Assembly: GCA_009777725.1 (NCBI GenBank)
Contig: WRLG01000010.1
Location: 25,815-89,814, forward strand
Source of the DNA: Oscillospiraceae bacterium
GTDB lineage: Bacteria; Bacillota; Clostridia; Oscillospirales; Ruminococcaceae
DNA length: 64,000 nucleotides
Reading direction: 5' to 3'
Below are positions 42,481 through 50,986 of this stretch, piece after piece. Positions within the stretch are counted from its first letter, which is position 1. Each line of letters opens with the position of its first letter. Under the pieces are notes generated by a model. The model was given only the letters and a program-made list of their open reading frames with translations, was not told the DNA's origin and did no database searches. Made by a program: the position numbers and the translations under genes.

Positions 42481-44352
42481 CTACCCCTCCAAATACCCAT
42501 TAATGCAGTTCAAAAACTCCCCGCTGTAGCGTTCCGCTTTAATCTCGCCTACGCCGGAAACGAGTGTGAAGTCATCGCGGCTTCGGGGCAGCTTTACGCA
42601 CATATCCCGAAGGCTTGCATCGGCGAAAATTACATAAGCGGGGACTTTTGCGGCAAGTGCCAGCTTTAATCGGAGTTTTTTCAGCTCGTCAAAAAGCTCC
42701 ATATCTATAGCCGCGGGGGCGTGATTCACCGCCGATTTTTTGGGAGCCGATTCCTTTGCTCCAGGGGCATCCGCCTTTTCAAGCTCTTTCGGCAGTTTCA
42801 TATAAAGGGTGGCTTTATTTTTCAAAAATTCTACGGAACGCGGCGTTGAAACAAGCACATTATACCGTTCCTCGTCAACGCGCAGATAATCCTCTCTTAT
42901 AAGCTCGTCAATAAGAGTCCGAATCCTGCGGACGGGGGTATCGGACATAATTCCGTAGGTTGAAAGCTTATCCATGCCGAATTTTTTTATTTTTTCGTTC
43001 TCGCTTCCCCTCAGTATATCGGCGACCATAGCTTGCCCGAAGCTTCTGCCCGCTTGCCCTGCTCTTATTACACAGCAGATTATTTTTTGGGCTTCAAGCG
43101 TTATATCGGCGTTTTCAAAGGAGGTTAGGCAGGAGGAACAGCTGCCGCAGTAATTGGGCGGCTTTTCGCCGAAATATTTAAGAATGTATTCCCTCAGGCA
43201 ACTGTTCAAAGTGGAATAAAACGTCATCATTTTAAGGCGTTCCAAATCCTTTTCAAAAATTTCGTCAAGCAGAGCGTTTGGCAGGGCGGTGTTTTCGGCG
43301 CGGCTTTTTTCGAGCATGAATTTATGCGTGCGAACATCTGCAGGGCTGTAAAAAAGCAAACACTCGGCAGGGCTTCCGTCTCTTCCGGCGCGCCCCGCCT
43401 CTTGATAGTAGGCTTCGATATTTCTGGGCATGTTGTAGTGCAGGACAAGCGAAACATCCGATTTATCTATGCCCATTCCGAAAGCATTTGTCGCCGTCAT
43501 GATGTTAATCCTGTCATATATGAAATCCTCTTGGTTGCGGCGGCGTTCCGAATCGCTCATGCCGGCATGATAGCAAGCCGCCTTGAAGCCCAGCGCAGTT
43601 AAATGACCCGCAACCTCCTCGGCGGTATTGCGCGACAGGCAATAGATAATGCAATTTTGAGCCTTATGCTTTTCTAAAATCGCAAGAAGCGCGCTGAATT
43701 TGTTTTTGGGTCGAAGCACGCCGAAATAAAGATTTTTCCTGTCAAAGCCTGTTGTGATGACATAAGGGCTTTTAAGCCTCAGCTTTGAGATTATATCCTC
43801 TCTCACCAATGCGGTCGCCGTTGCGGTAAACGCGCTTATAACGGGGCGGGCGGGCAGTGCCTCTATGTAATCCGATATTTTAAGGTATGAGGGGCGGAAA
43901 TCCTGCCCCCATTGCGATATGCAGTGCGCCTCGTCAACCGTGAGCATAGCAATTTTCAAGGCTTTGGAGAGGCTTAAAAAGTCCTCCGCCTCCAGCCGCT
44001 CGGGGGTGACGTAAAGGATTTGAACCAATCCCGCCGCCGCTTGCTCTAAGGCGATGCTGTTTTCGGAATTACTTCGCGAGCTGTTGATAAATTCCGCTGA
44101 TATTCCAAGCTGTATTAACGCCGTTACTTGGTCTTTCATAAGCGAAATAAGCGGCGATACCACGATAGTCAGCCCCTTGGCTTCCTGCGCGAAAATCAAA
44201 GCGGGAAGCTGGTAGCAGACCGATTTTCCCGCCCCCGTAGGCATCACCCCCACCGCGTCCCTCCCCGATAAAATTTGCTCGGTTATCTCCGACTGACCCT
44301 CGCGGAAGCCGGAATGACCGAAATATTTTTTCAAGTCCTGCACCGTGTTCAT
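42481..44352 (-). CDS. recQ: ATP-dependent DNA helicase RecQ
   Basis: 623 residues. Seen: the RecQ motif 0 region FGHSGFREGQSEIT, Walker A MPTGAGKSVCYQLPA, DEAH as TVDEAHCISQWGQDFRP, TNAFGMGIDKSDV, QEAGRAGRDGSPAECLLFY, the zinc cysteines around YCGSCSSC, a winged helix, and a C-terminal HRDC domain (LRLKLALAAKVPAYVIFAD). It unwinds branched DNA in recombination and repair. It stands alone, next to a divergent chemoreceptor gene. Confidence 0.96.
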   Translation of the reverse strand: MNTVQDLKKYFGHSGFREGQSEITEQILSGRDAVGVMPTGAGKSVCYQLPALIFAQEAKGLTIVVSPLISLMKDQVTALIQLGISAEFINSSRSNSENSIALEQAAAGLVQILYVTPERLEAEDFLSLSKALKIAMLTVDEAHCISQWGQDFRPSYLKISDYIEALPARPVISAFTATATALVREDIISKLRLKSPYVITTGFDRKNLYFGVLRPKNKFSALLAILEKHKAQNCIIYCLSRNTAEEVAGHLTALGFKAACYHAGMSDSERRRNQEDFIYDRINIMTATNAFGMGIDKSDVSLVLHYNMPRNIEAYYQEAGRAGRDGSPAECLLFYSPADVRTHKFMLEKSRAENTALPNALLDEIFEKDLERLKMMTFYSTLNSCLREYILKYFGEKPPNYCGSCSSCLTSFENADITLEAQKIICCVIRAGQAGRSFGQAMVADILRGSENEKIKKFGMDKLSTYGIMSDTPVRRIRTLIDELIREDYLRVDEERYNVLVSTPRSVEFLKNKATLYMKLPKELEKADAPGAKESAPKKSAVNHAPAAIDMELFDELKKLRLKLALAAKVPAYVIFADASLRDMCVKLPRSRDDFTLVSGVGEIKAERYSGEFLNCINGYLEG

Positions 44353-44482
44353 TTAAAAGACCCCTTAATAACCCATTTTAAAGTTGAACGACCATAACAC
44401 AAAGCATTTCTGCACTTATTTAGATTTTACCATATTTTTTAAGGTAAGTCAAATTGTTTTTTTTATAATTACCAAATTGCTA

Positions 44483-44511
44483 TTGACAAAAAAATACTTA
44501 AAGGGTATACT
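44483..44511 (+). promoter_or_regulatory. promoter of the chemoreceptor gene
   Basis: TTGACA (44483-44488), 17-base spacer, TATACT (44506-44511). Confidence 0.8.
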
Positions 44512-44566
44512 TAAATTAATACATTAATATAAATGGATTAAATTCTAAATAATGGGGGAATTTGTG

Positions 44567-45793
44567 TTGAAAAATCTAAAAATTGCACAAAAATTAGCGG
44601 TCGGCTTTGGAATAGTTGCGGTGCTTACCCTTATTTTCGGCGTAATCGCGATTGTGTCATCTTTGAGCTCCGCCGTTCTTGCGGTTATGCTGGCATTTGT
44701 GCTTCTGGTCGGGATTTTGATGCCGATTTGGATAGCCGCTCCCATCTCCAAGCCCTTGGCTGTCTTGGAGGAATGGTATAACTTGACGGCGAACGGCGAT
44801 ATTGTGTTTAAGCCGGATGAGCTTGTCGTTTTTGACATTCACGGGGCGCGCGGTGATGAGGTCGGCGGCTTGTACAGGGCATATAAGCTTCAGATAGACG
44901 GCTTGAATAAAATCTGCGCCGACCTCAATAAGGTAGCGGACGGCAACCTTGATTTTGATATAAAGCCCCGCTCGGAATACGACCTTTTCATACATACGCT
45001 GATTAAAATGAAAGAAAACCTAAATTCCATGTTTGTCGATATAAATACAGTCGCCGGTCAAGTCCATAGCGGCTCAAAGCAAATTGCCGACGGCTCGCAG
45101 GAATTGGCGCAGGGCTCAACAGAGCAGGCGGCTTCAATTGAGCAGCTTTCCTCCTCCGTTTCCGATATAGCCCTTAAAACAAAGGATAATGCCGACATGG
45201 CAAGCCGCGCCGCCGCGCTTGCGGGAGAGATTAAGAAAAGCGCGGAAGGCGGCAACCGCCACATGGATGCCATGATGGAAGCCGTGAAAGAGATTAACCA
45301 ATCAAGCCAGAACATAAGCAAAGTTATAAAGGTTATAGACGACATCGCGTTTCAGACCAATATTCTCGCGCTGAACGCGGCAGTTGAAGCCGCACGAGCC
45401 GGACAGCACGGCAAGGGCTTCGCCGTGGTTGCGGAGGAGGTTCGCAACCTTGCTTCCAAGAGCGCGGAAGCGGCGCGGGAGACCGGGGAAATGATTCAGA
45501 ATTCGATGGAAAAAGCAGGACTGGGCTCGCGCATAGCCAATGAAACCGCCGCAAGCCTTGCCGAAATTGTGACGGGTATTAACGAGAGCGACCAGCTTGT
45601 GAGTGAAATAGCGAAATCCTCTAAGGAGCAATCTTTCGGCATAGGGCAAATCAACCGCGGAATCGACCAAGTCGCGCAGGTTATACATCAAAACAGCGCG
45701 TCCGCCGAAGAGAGTGCGGCGGCTTCGGAGGAAATCAGCAGTCAATCAAGGCTTTTGGAGGAATTAATCTCTAAGTTTAAATTGAAAAGGTAA
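44567..45793 (+). CDS. methyl-accepting chemotaxis protein lacking an external sensor domain
   Basis: 408 residues. Two membrane helices (about residues 11-30 and 35-56) are joined by only a few residues, so no extracellular ligand domain exists. A HAMP-like region follows, then a full signalling domain with the hairpin tip [20 protein letters not shown] and methylation-helix Glu/Gln pairs. It would sense something at or inside the membrane, or work through other receptors. The TTG at 44567 has GGGGGA seven bases upstream and gives the typical (M)[14 protein letters not shown] start; an ATG at 44552 is the alternative. Confidence 0.88.
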   Translation: MKNLKIAQKLAVGFGIVAVLTLIFGVIAIVSSLSSAVLAVMLAFVLLVGILMPIWIAAPISKPLAVLEEWYNLTANGDIVFKPDELVVFDIHGARGDEVGGLYRAYKLQIDGLNKICADLNKVADGNLDFDIKPRSEYDLFIHTLIKMKENLNSMFVDINTVAGQVHSGSKQIADGSQELAQGSTEQAASIEQLSSSVSDIALKTKDNADMASRAAALAGEIKKSAEGGNRHMDAMMEAVKEINQSSQNISKVIKVIDDIAFQTNILALNAAVEAARAGQHGKGFAVVAEEVRNLASKSAEAARETGEMIQNSMEKAGLGSRIANETAASLAEIVTGINESDQLVSEIAKSSKEQSFGIGQINRGIDQVAQVIHQNSASAEESAAASEEISSQSRLLEELISKFKLKR

Positions 45794-45801
45794 TCATATA
45801 C

Positions 45802-45834
45802 AAAAAGCTGTCCTTGAAAAAAGACAGCTTTTTT
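45802..45834 (+). terminator. intrinsic terminator after the chemoreceptor gene
   Basis: AAAAAGCTGTC and GACAGCTTTTT form an 11-bp stem with a 10-base loop and a T-run; its A-rich side could also serve the convergent nifU-like gene. Confidence 0.9.
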
Positions 45835-45841
45835 ATTTTCC

Positions 45842-46273
45842 TCAACCGCAGCCTGCATCTCCGGTACATTTTTGAATATCCCCGACTATAGGGTAAGGGT
45901 CTACACCCTGCCTCTTATAATAATCGGAAACAGCAGACTTCACTGCCTGCTCCGCCAACACGGAGCAATGAAGCTTCTGCGCCGGCAAGCCATCCAAGGT
46001 AGCAATTACTTCTTTATTGGATATTTTGAGTGCTTCATCAATGGTTTTCCCTATAATAAGCTCGGTTGATACGGAGGAAGTGGCAATAGCCGCCCCGCAT
46101 CCGAAAGTTTTAAACTTGCAATCGGTAATGATGCCGTTATCAACCTTAATGTACATCTTCATAATATCCCCGCATTTAGCATTGCCGACCTCGCCGATTC
46201 CATCCGCATCCGCCAACTCTCCCACATTGCGCGGATTAGCAAAATGTTCCATAACCTTGTCACTATAAAGCAT
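45842..46273 (-). CDS. nifU: iron-sulfur cluster scaffold, NifU/IscU type
   Basis: 143 residues. The three cluster cysteines are in GNAKCGD, KTFGCGAAIA and KLHCSVLAE; the Asp of CGD that labilises the cluster is present. It receives sulfur from the cysteine desulfurase encoded next, 166 bases upstream, with a dispersed repeat between. The C-terminal tail QKCTGDAGCG adds extra cysteines beyond the IscU norm. Confidence 0.93.
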   Translation of the reverse strand: MLYSDKVMEHFANPRNVGELADADGIGEVGNAKCGDIMKMYIKVDNGIITDCKFKTFGCGAAIATSSVSTELIIGKTIDEALKISNKEVIATLDGLPAQKLHCSVLAEQAVKSAVSDYYKRQGVDPYPIVGDIQKCTGDAGCG

Positions 46274-46289
46274 AAAATCTCCCCTTTTT

Positions 46290-46462
46290 TTACAATTAAC
46301 AATTAACAGTTAACAATTAACAATTTCGGAGTTACGCCCGTGGCGTAACATTTTAAGCAGTTTATGTTAACGATTAAACTACATGTCTAGCTAAACTATT
46401 ACAATCCGTCGGCGAAGCCGACACATTCATTGTTAACTGTTAATTGTTCATTGTTAATTCTA
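46290..46462 (+). repeat. dispersed AT-rich palindromic repeat, copy B
   Basis: The same architecture as the copy at 16962-17092: tandem TTAACAAT-type units, hairpin TTACGCCC-GTGGCGTAA, spacer, hairpin GTCGGCGAAGCCGAC, and inverted TTAATTGT units. Its right end provides the last residues and stop codon of nifS (LTMNN-stop). The spacer is about 20 bases longer than in copy A. Confidence 0.8.
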
Positions 46463-47660
46463 AAATACTGCCATACTCTTTCGGATTCTTGACAATGTCC
46501 TCCCAGAGCGGGGACATTTTTCTTATTTTGGGGATTACCTCTCCCAAAGCGGTTAAAATATAATCAACGTCCTCCTCCGTTGTATCCTCGGATAGGGACA
46601 GCCTCAAAGAGCCGTGCGCGACCTCTGCGGGAAGCCCGAGAGCGAGAAGAACATGAGAAGGGTCAAGTGAGCCCGTTGTGCAGGCAGAGCCGCTTGAAGC
46701 ACATATACCGCGTAAATCAAGATTAAGTAAAAGAGCTTCGCCCTCAACGCCTAAGAAAGAAGCATTGACATTCCCCGGCAGGCGATTCGCTCTGCCGCCG
46801 TTTAAGCGGACACTTTCAATTTTAAGAATCCCGTCAATCAGCTTATCCCTCAGCGGAGTTACTTTTTTTACCTTCCCTTGAATATCTTCACAAGCGGCGG
46901 CAATTGCTTCTCCCAGTCCCGCTATAGAGGGGACGTTCTCCGTTCCGGCGCGTTTACTTCTTTCCTGCGCGCCGCCCAAGATAAAGGCGGGCAATGAAAC
47001 GCCGTTGCGGATATATAAAGCGCCCACGCCCTTCGGAGCGCGGAGCTTATGCCCCGAAACAGAGAGCATGTCTATCTGTTGCTCTGCGACATTAATCTCT
47101 ACATTCCCAACGGCTTGAACCGCGTCCGTATGAAAAAGAACGCCCCTTTCACGGCAGACCGCCGCTATTTCGGGGATGGGCATAATCGTCCCTATTTCGT
47201 TGTTGGCGTACATAACCGTTACAAGAGCGGTATCTGCGCGGATGGCATCGGCAACTTGTCCGGGCGTTATAAAACCGTTTTCATCAACGGGCAGTTGCGT
47301 GACCTCAAAGCCGCTTTTAGCAAGATATTCGCAGGTATGCAAAACTGCGTGATGTTCTACGGCGGTTGTGATAATATGCTTTTTACCCTCCTTAGACATC
47401 TTTAGGGCGGCGGAGCGTATAGCCCAATTATCCGATTCCGTTCCCGAGCCGGTAAAGTAGACCTCGTTTGCTTTACAGCCCAAAGCGGCGGCGGCTTTGC
47501 TCCGCGCTTCCTCTACGGCTCGCAAAGCATCCTGCCCGATTCCGTAAATGCTGGAGGGATTCCCGTAACGCTCCTCAAAAAACGGAAGCATAGCATTAAA
47601 AACCCGTTTTGACACGGCGGTGGTCGCGGCGTTATCTGCGTAAATAAATCGTTTGTCCAT
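46440..47660 (-). CDS. nifS: cysteine desulfurase, NifS/IscS type
   Basis: 406 residues, fold-type I PLP enzyme. Seen: [14 protein letters not shown] at the N-terminus, [35 protein letters not shown], the Schiff-base lysine in [12 protein letters not shown], and the catalytic loop cysteine in [10 protein letters not shown]. It supplies persulfide sulfur to the NifU scaffold next door. The ATG at 47660 has GGAAAGGG upstream. Its last five codons come from the dispersed repeat. Confidence 0.95.
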   Translation of the reverse strand: MDKRFIYADNAATTAVSKRVFNAMLPFFEERYGNPSSIYGIGQDALRAVEEARSKAAAALGCKANEVYFTGSGTESDNWAIRSAALKMSKEGKKHIITTAVEHHAVLHTCEYLAKSGFEVTQLPVDENGFITPGQVADAIRADTALVTVMYANNEIGTIMPIPEIAAVCRERGVLFHTDAVQAVGNVEINVAEQQIDMLSVSGHKLRAPKGVGALYIRNGVSLPAFILGGAQERSKRAGTENVPSIAGLGEAIAAACEDIQGKVKKVTPLRDKLIDGILKIESVRLNGGRANRLPGNVNASFLGVEGEALLLNLDLRGICASSGSACTTGSLDPSHVLLALGLPAEVAHGSLRLSLSEDTTEEDVDYILTALGEVIPKIRKMSPLWEDIVKNPKEYGSILELTMNN

Positions 47661-47741
47661 ATTAAGAAAACCCTTTCCAATCAACGATGTTACTTAAATT
47701 ATACAACATTATCAAGCAATATGCAATAGGATTTTTAAAAT

Positions 47742-48368
47742 TTAAGAAATTTTATCCTTTCCGCTTAATTTATGGTACATTTCGGCAAAGTAAAATTTAA
47801 CCTCGTATTTCTCGGGGTTTTCAAGCAGCTGCATCTCCTGCGTGTTAAATGTGCCGCAAAGAATATCCTTATCCTCAATCATGATTTCTTTTTCGGTCAC
47901 CGCGGGGATACAAAGCGGCGGAAACATAACGCACCACCAATTCTGCCCCTTAGCCTCGCCGATATTCACGCTCAGCGCGGAATACACCCCGGCAGGAAGC
48001 GTAATGTCGCCGTAAACGCGGGCGGGGAAGTAAACGTCCTTAACCTCACAGCTGACATCATAGTTATAGCCGCTTTCCGCCAAAGCCTCCCTTGCTATAT
48101 TTTCAATCTCAGCCAGATTCTCCTTAGCCTTAACGGCGGCGGCGGCAGATGAGCCGCTATCCTTAAAAATCCAAGCGGTTTCCTTTAGTATCTCATCGCG
48201 GAGCTTCAGCTTCAGCTCTTGGTCCTCATTCGAGTCAGAGTTGGCAAGTATGTGCAAACGAAAAACATTCCCCGTAATATTGCCGTAGGAATCCGCAAAG
48301 GAACATACCCCCGCAAACAAAACAGACGCAATAAAACCTGCAAGAAGCGATATTTCAAGCTTATTCAT
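47742..48368 (-). CDS. spoIIR: stage II sporulation protein R
   Basis: 208 residues with an N-terminal membrane/signal segment. Family motifs: FRLHILANSDSNEDQELKLK and NWWCVMFPPLCIP. SpoIIR is made in the forespore under sigma-F and crosses the septum to trigger SpoIIGA processing of pro-sigma-E. It is the firmest evidence that this organism forms endospores. The ATG at 48368 is eight bases after GGGAGG (a second ATG directly before it is possible). Confidence 0.95.
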   Translation of the reverse strand: MNKLEISLLAGFIASVLFAGVCSFADSYGNITGNVFRLHILANSDSNEDQELKLKLRDEILKETAWIFKDSGSSAAAAVKAKENLAEIENIAREALAESGYNYDVSCEVKDVYFPARVYGDITLPAGVYSALSVNIGEAKGQNWWCVMFPPLCIPAVTEKEIMIEDKDILCGTFNTQEMQLLENPEKYEVKFYFAEMYHKLSGKDKIS

Positions 48369-48451
48369 CATAAAATCCTCCCGTATAAAACTTACCTATT
48401 ATACAGAGGATTGCCAGAACGCCCTTAATTTATACTTCTCGAAAAATAAAA

Positions 48452-48499
48452 TAATTGTCAATTGTCAATTGTCAATTCTCAATTATCAATTGTCAATTG
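48452..48499. repeat. tandem heptamer repeat (TCAATTG-like) at the 3' end of serS
   Basis: Six to seven copies of a 7-base unit read as CAATTGT, CAATTCT, CAATTAT and CAATTGC. It overlaps the stop region of serS, giving the end KQLTIDN-stop. Similar units flank the dispersed repeat. Confidence 0.75.
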
Positions 48500-49765
48500 C
48501 TTCAAGCCTCCCATGTAAGCTCTGAGAGCCTCAGGTATGTGAACAGAGCCATCCTCTTGCAGATGGTTCTCCAAAAAAGCAATCAGCATACGCGGGGGGG
48601 CGACAACGGTATTGTTCAAGGTATGCGGGTGATACTTGCCGTCTTTCCCCGAAACGCGGATTTTCAGCCGCCGCGCCTGTGCATCACCTAAATTTGAGCA
48701 GCTTCCCACTTCAAAATATTTCTTCTGCCTAGGCGACCAAGCCTCAACATCGTAGGATTTTACCTTCAAGTCCGCCAAATCTCCCGAGCAACACTCTATT
48801 GTCCGCACGGGGATTTCAAGCGAGCGGAAAAAGTCAACCGTATATTGCCAAAGTTTATGAAACCACTCCATGCTGTCCTCCGGCTTGCAAACTACGACCA
48901 TCTCCTGTTTTTCAAATTGATGGATGCGGTATACCCCGCGCTCCTCCATTCCGTGCGCCCCCTTTTCCTTGCGGAAGCAAGGCGAATACCCGGTCAGCGT
49001 GTGCGGCAACGAAGCCTCGGGGATAATCTCGTCAATATATTTTCCTATCATGGAATGTTCCGAAGTACCGATAAGATATAAATCCTCGCCCTCGATTTTA
49101 TACATCATAGCCTCCATCTCGGCAAAGCTCATTACGCCGGCTACGACATTGCCGCGAATCATAAAGGGCGGTATGCAGTAGGTGAAGCCCTTGTCAATCA
49201 TAAAATCGCGCGCATACGAAATGATTGCCGAATGAAGCCTTGCAATATCCCCCATCAAGTAGTAAAAGCCGTTCCCCGCAACGGAGCGCGCACTGTCTAA
49301 ATCAAGCCCCCGTAGCTTTTCCATGATTTCCGCATGATAAGGAACATCAAAGCTCTTTTCTTTATTTTTGCCGAATTTTTCAACCTCGGGGTTTTCGCTG
49401 TCATCGCGCCCTACGGGTACGCTTTCGTCTATGATGTTCGGTATAATGAGCATTCTGTCCTTAAGCGTGTCCGAAAGCTCGCTCTCTTTCAGTTCAAGCT
49501 TCGCAAGCCGCTCCGCGAATTCGGCGACCTTTGCCTTTGCCGCTTCAGCCTCTTCCCTTTGAGCCTTAGCCATAAGTCCGCCGATTTCTTTAGAAACGCG
49601 GTTTTTTTCTGCCCTTAAAGCATCAGCCTCGGTTTTAGCCGCCCTAAGCTCAATATCGAGTGCTAAAACCTCGTCCACCAGCGGCAGTTTTTTTTCTTGA
49701 AATTTCTTTTTAATATTCTCCCTTACAAGCTCCGGCTTTTCTCTTACCAATTTAATATCAAGCAT
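48479..49765 (-). CDS. serS: seryl-tRNA synthetase
   Basis: 428 residues, class II. An N-terminal coiled-coil arm (about 30-105) grips the tRNA-Ser long arm. Motif 2 is SPCFRKEKGAHGMEERGVYRIHQF (split: FRKEKGAHG and RIHQF), with VGSCSNLGDAQARRLKIR and motif 3 LNNTVVAPPRMLIAFLEN. The ATG at 49765 has AAGGAG upstream. It has its own consensus promoter; no T-box was seen. The C-terminal residues lie in a heptamer repeat. Confidence 0.96.
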   Translation of the reverse strand: MLDIKLVREKPELVRENIKKKFQEKKLPLVDEVLALDIELRAAKTEADALRAEKNRVSKEIGGLMAKAQREEAEAAKAKVAEFAERLAKLELKESELSDTLKDRMLIIPNIIDESVPVGRDDSENPEVEKFGKNKEKSFDVPYHAEIMEKLRGLDLDSARSVAGNGFYYLMGDIARLHSAIISYARDFMIDKGFTYCIPPFMIRGNVVAGVMSFAEMEAMMYKIEGEDLYLIGTSEHSMIGKYIDEIIPEASLPHTLTGYSPCFRKEKGAHGMEERGVYRIHQFEKQEMVVVCKPEDSMEWFHKLWQYTVDFFRSLEIPVRTIECCSGDLADLKVKSYDVEAWSPRQKKYFEVGSCSNLGDAQARRLKIRVSGKDGKYHPHTLNNTVVAPPRMLIAFLENHLQEDGSVHIPEALRAYMGGLKQLTIDN

Positions 49766-49793
49766 AACATATACTCCTTCCTGTTTACAGAAT

Positions 49794-49822
49794 ATTATAA
49801 CACACAAGCTTTATTTTGTCAA
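49794..49822 (-). promoter_or_regulatory. consensus promoter of serS
   Basis: Minus strand TTGACA (49822-49817), 17-base spacer, TATAAT (49799-49794). Confidence 0.85.
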
Positions 49823-49904
49823 ATATATGCTCCTTAATGATACGGTAATTTAATTACGAACAAATTTTGCAACAATTAAATGAACATGACGAATCAGCTT
49901 ATTC

Positions 49905-49933
49905 TTGACATCTCTCTGAAAATCTGTTATAAT
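49905..49933 (+). promoter_or_regulatory. consensus promoter of the Rpn-like gene at 49959
   Basis: TTGACA (49905-49910), 17-base spacer, TATAAT (49928-49933); AAAGGAGG follows. Confidence 0.85.
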
Positions 49934-49958
49934 AAAATTAATAAAGGAGGCTGTATTT

Positions 49959-50852
49959 ATGACTGAACTTGAATACAAATTCACTTATGACCTGCTGTTT
50001 AAAATGATTTTTACCAAACATGTTAAATTGCTGAAAAGTCTTGTTGCGACATTGCTTAGTATTCCTCTCGAAAGCATTGAGCAATTTGAAATCCGCAATG
50101 CCGAAATCCCGCCGGAGACGCTTGGTGATAAGTTTTGTCGCCTAGACATAAATATGGCGGTGAACGGTCAGCGCGTTGACCTTGAAGTCCAAGTTGACAA
50201 TGATGGCGATTTCCCCGAAAGAAGCCTGTATTACTGGGCACGAGAATATTCCACCGCTTTGCAAGTAGGCGATAGTTACTCAGATTTACCCAAAGCAATT
50301 GTAATAAGCATTGTAAGCTTCACGATGTTTAAAGATTATGACGGCTTTCATTCTGAATTTCATGCACTGGAAGTAACCCGCCATACTCAATTGACGGACA
50401 AATTCTGTCTGCACTATTTTGAACTGCCCAAGTTGCCTGTTGAAAACTTGTCAAAAACCGACAGACTTAGCCTGTGGCTAGCACTATTTAAGGCGAAAAC
50501 CGAAGAAGATTTGAAAAAAATTGAGGAAATGGAGGTAGAAGAAATGCAAGAAGCAATTAGTGCATACAAAACAGTAACAGTTACGTCCGAATTTAAGGAA
50601 GCTACAAGGTTAAGGGAGCTGGCAAGACTTAATGAAGCTTCGGCTTTGGCTCATGCAAAACGTGAGGGGAAGAGTGAGGGCATACGTGAGGGGATTCAAA
50701 CAGGGCTTCAAAAGGGCAGGCAAGAGGGGATTCAAACAGGGCTTCAAAAGGGCAGGCAAGAGGGCAGGCAAGAGACGTTGAAAGAAGTTATTGACAACCT
50801 CAAAAATAGCGGAATATCTGATGATGACATAAAACGCATATTGAAAATTTGA
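49959..50852 (+). CDS. Rpn-family PD-(D/E)XK nuclease/putative transposase, intact copy 1
   Basis: 297 residues. The nuclease core is CRLDINMAVNGQ then RVDLEVQVD (Asp and ExQ). YYWAREYSTALQVGDSY and FCLHYFELPKL are family features. The C-terminal arm has a 36-base direct repeat (50693-50764) that encodes GIQTGLQKGRQE twice, ahead of a helical end SGISDDDIKRILKI. Rpn proteins promote RecA-independent recombination. It is a different lineage from the copies at 5.5 and 53.2 kb (little identity outside core and tail). Well-formed promoter and AAAGGAGG site. Confidence 0.85.
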   Translation: MTELEYKFTYDLLFKMIFTKHVKLLKSLVATLLSIPLESIEQFEIRNAEIPPETLGDKFCRLDINMAVNGQRVDLEVQVDNDGDFPERSLYYWAREYSTALQVGDSYSDLPKAIVISIVSFTMFKDYDGFHSEFHALEVTRHTQLTDKFCLHYFELPKLPVENLSKTDRLSLWLALFKAKTEEDLKKIEEMEVEEMQEAISAYKTVTVTSEFKEATRLRELARLNEASALAHAKREGKSEGIREGIQTGLQKGRQEGIQTGLQKGRQEGRQETLKEVIDNLKNSGISDDDIKRILKI

Positions 50853-50953
50853 AAATCATTATTTTTAATTTCGTGAAAATCCATTAACTGTGAAACTTGT
50901 GAACAAACTTCTCGGCAATTAAATCACCGTACCCTAATGAGCATACAACCAGA

Positions 50954-50979
50954 AAACGCCGGAAATTACTCCGGCGTTT
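50954..50979 (-). terminator. terminator of the diguanylate cyclase gene
   Basis: AAACGCCGGA and TCCGGCGTTT form a perfect 10-bp stem with a 6-base loop; on the minus strand it is followed by TTTCTGG. Confidence 0.75.
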
Positions 50980-50986
50980 CATCAAT

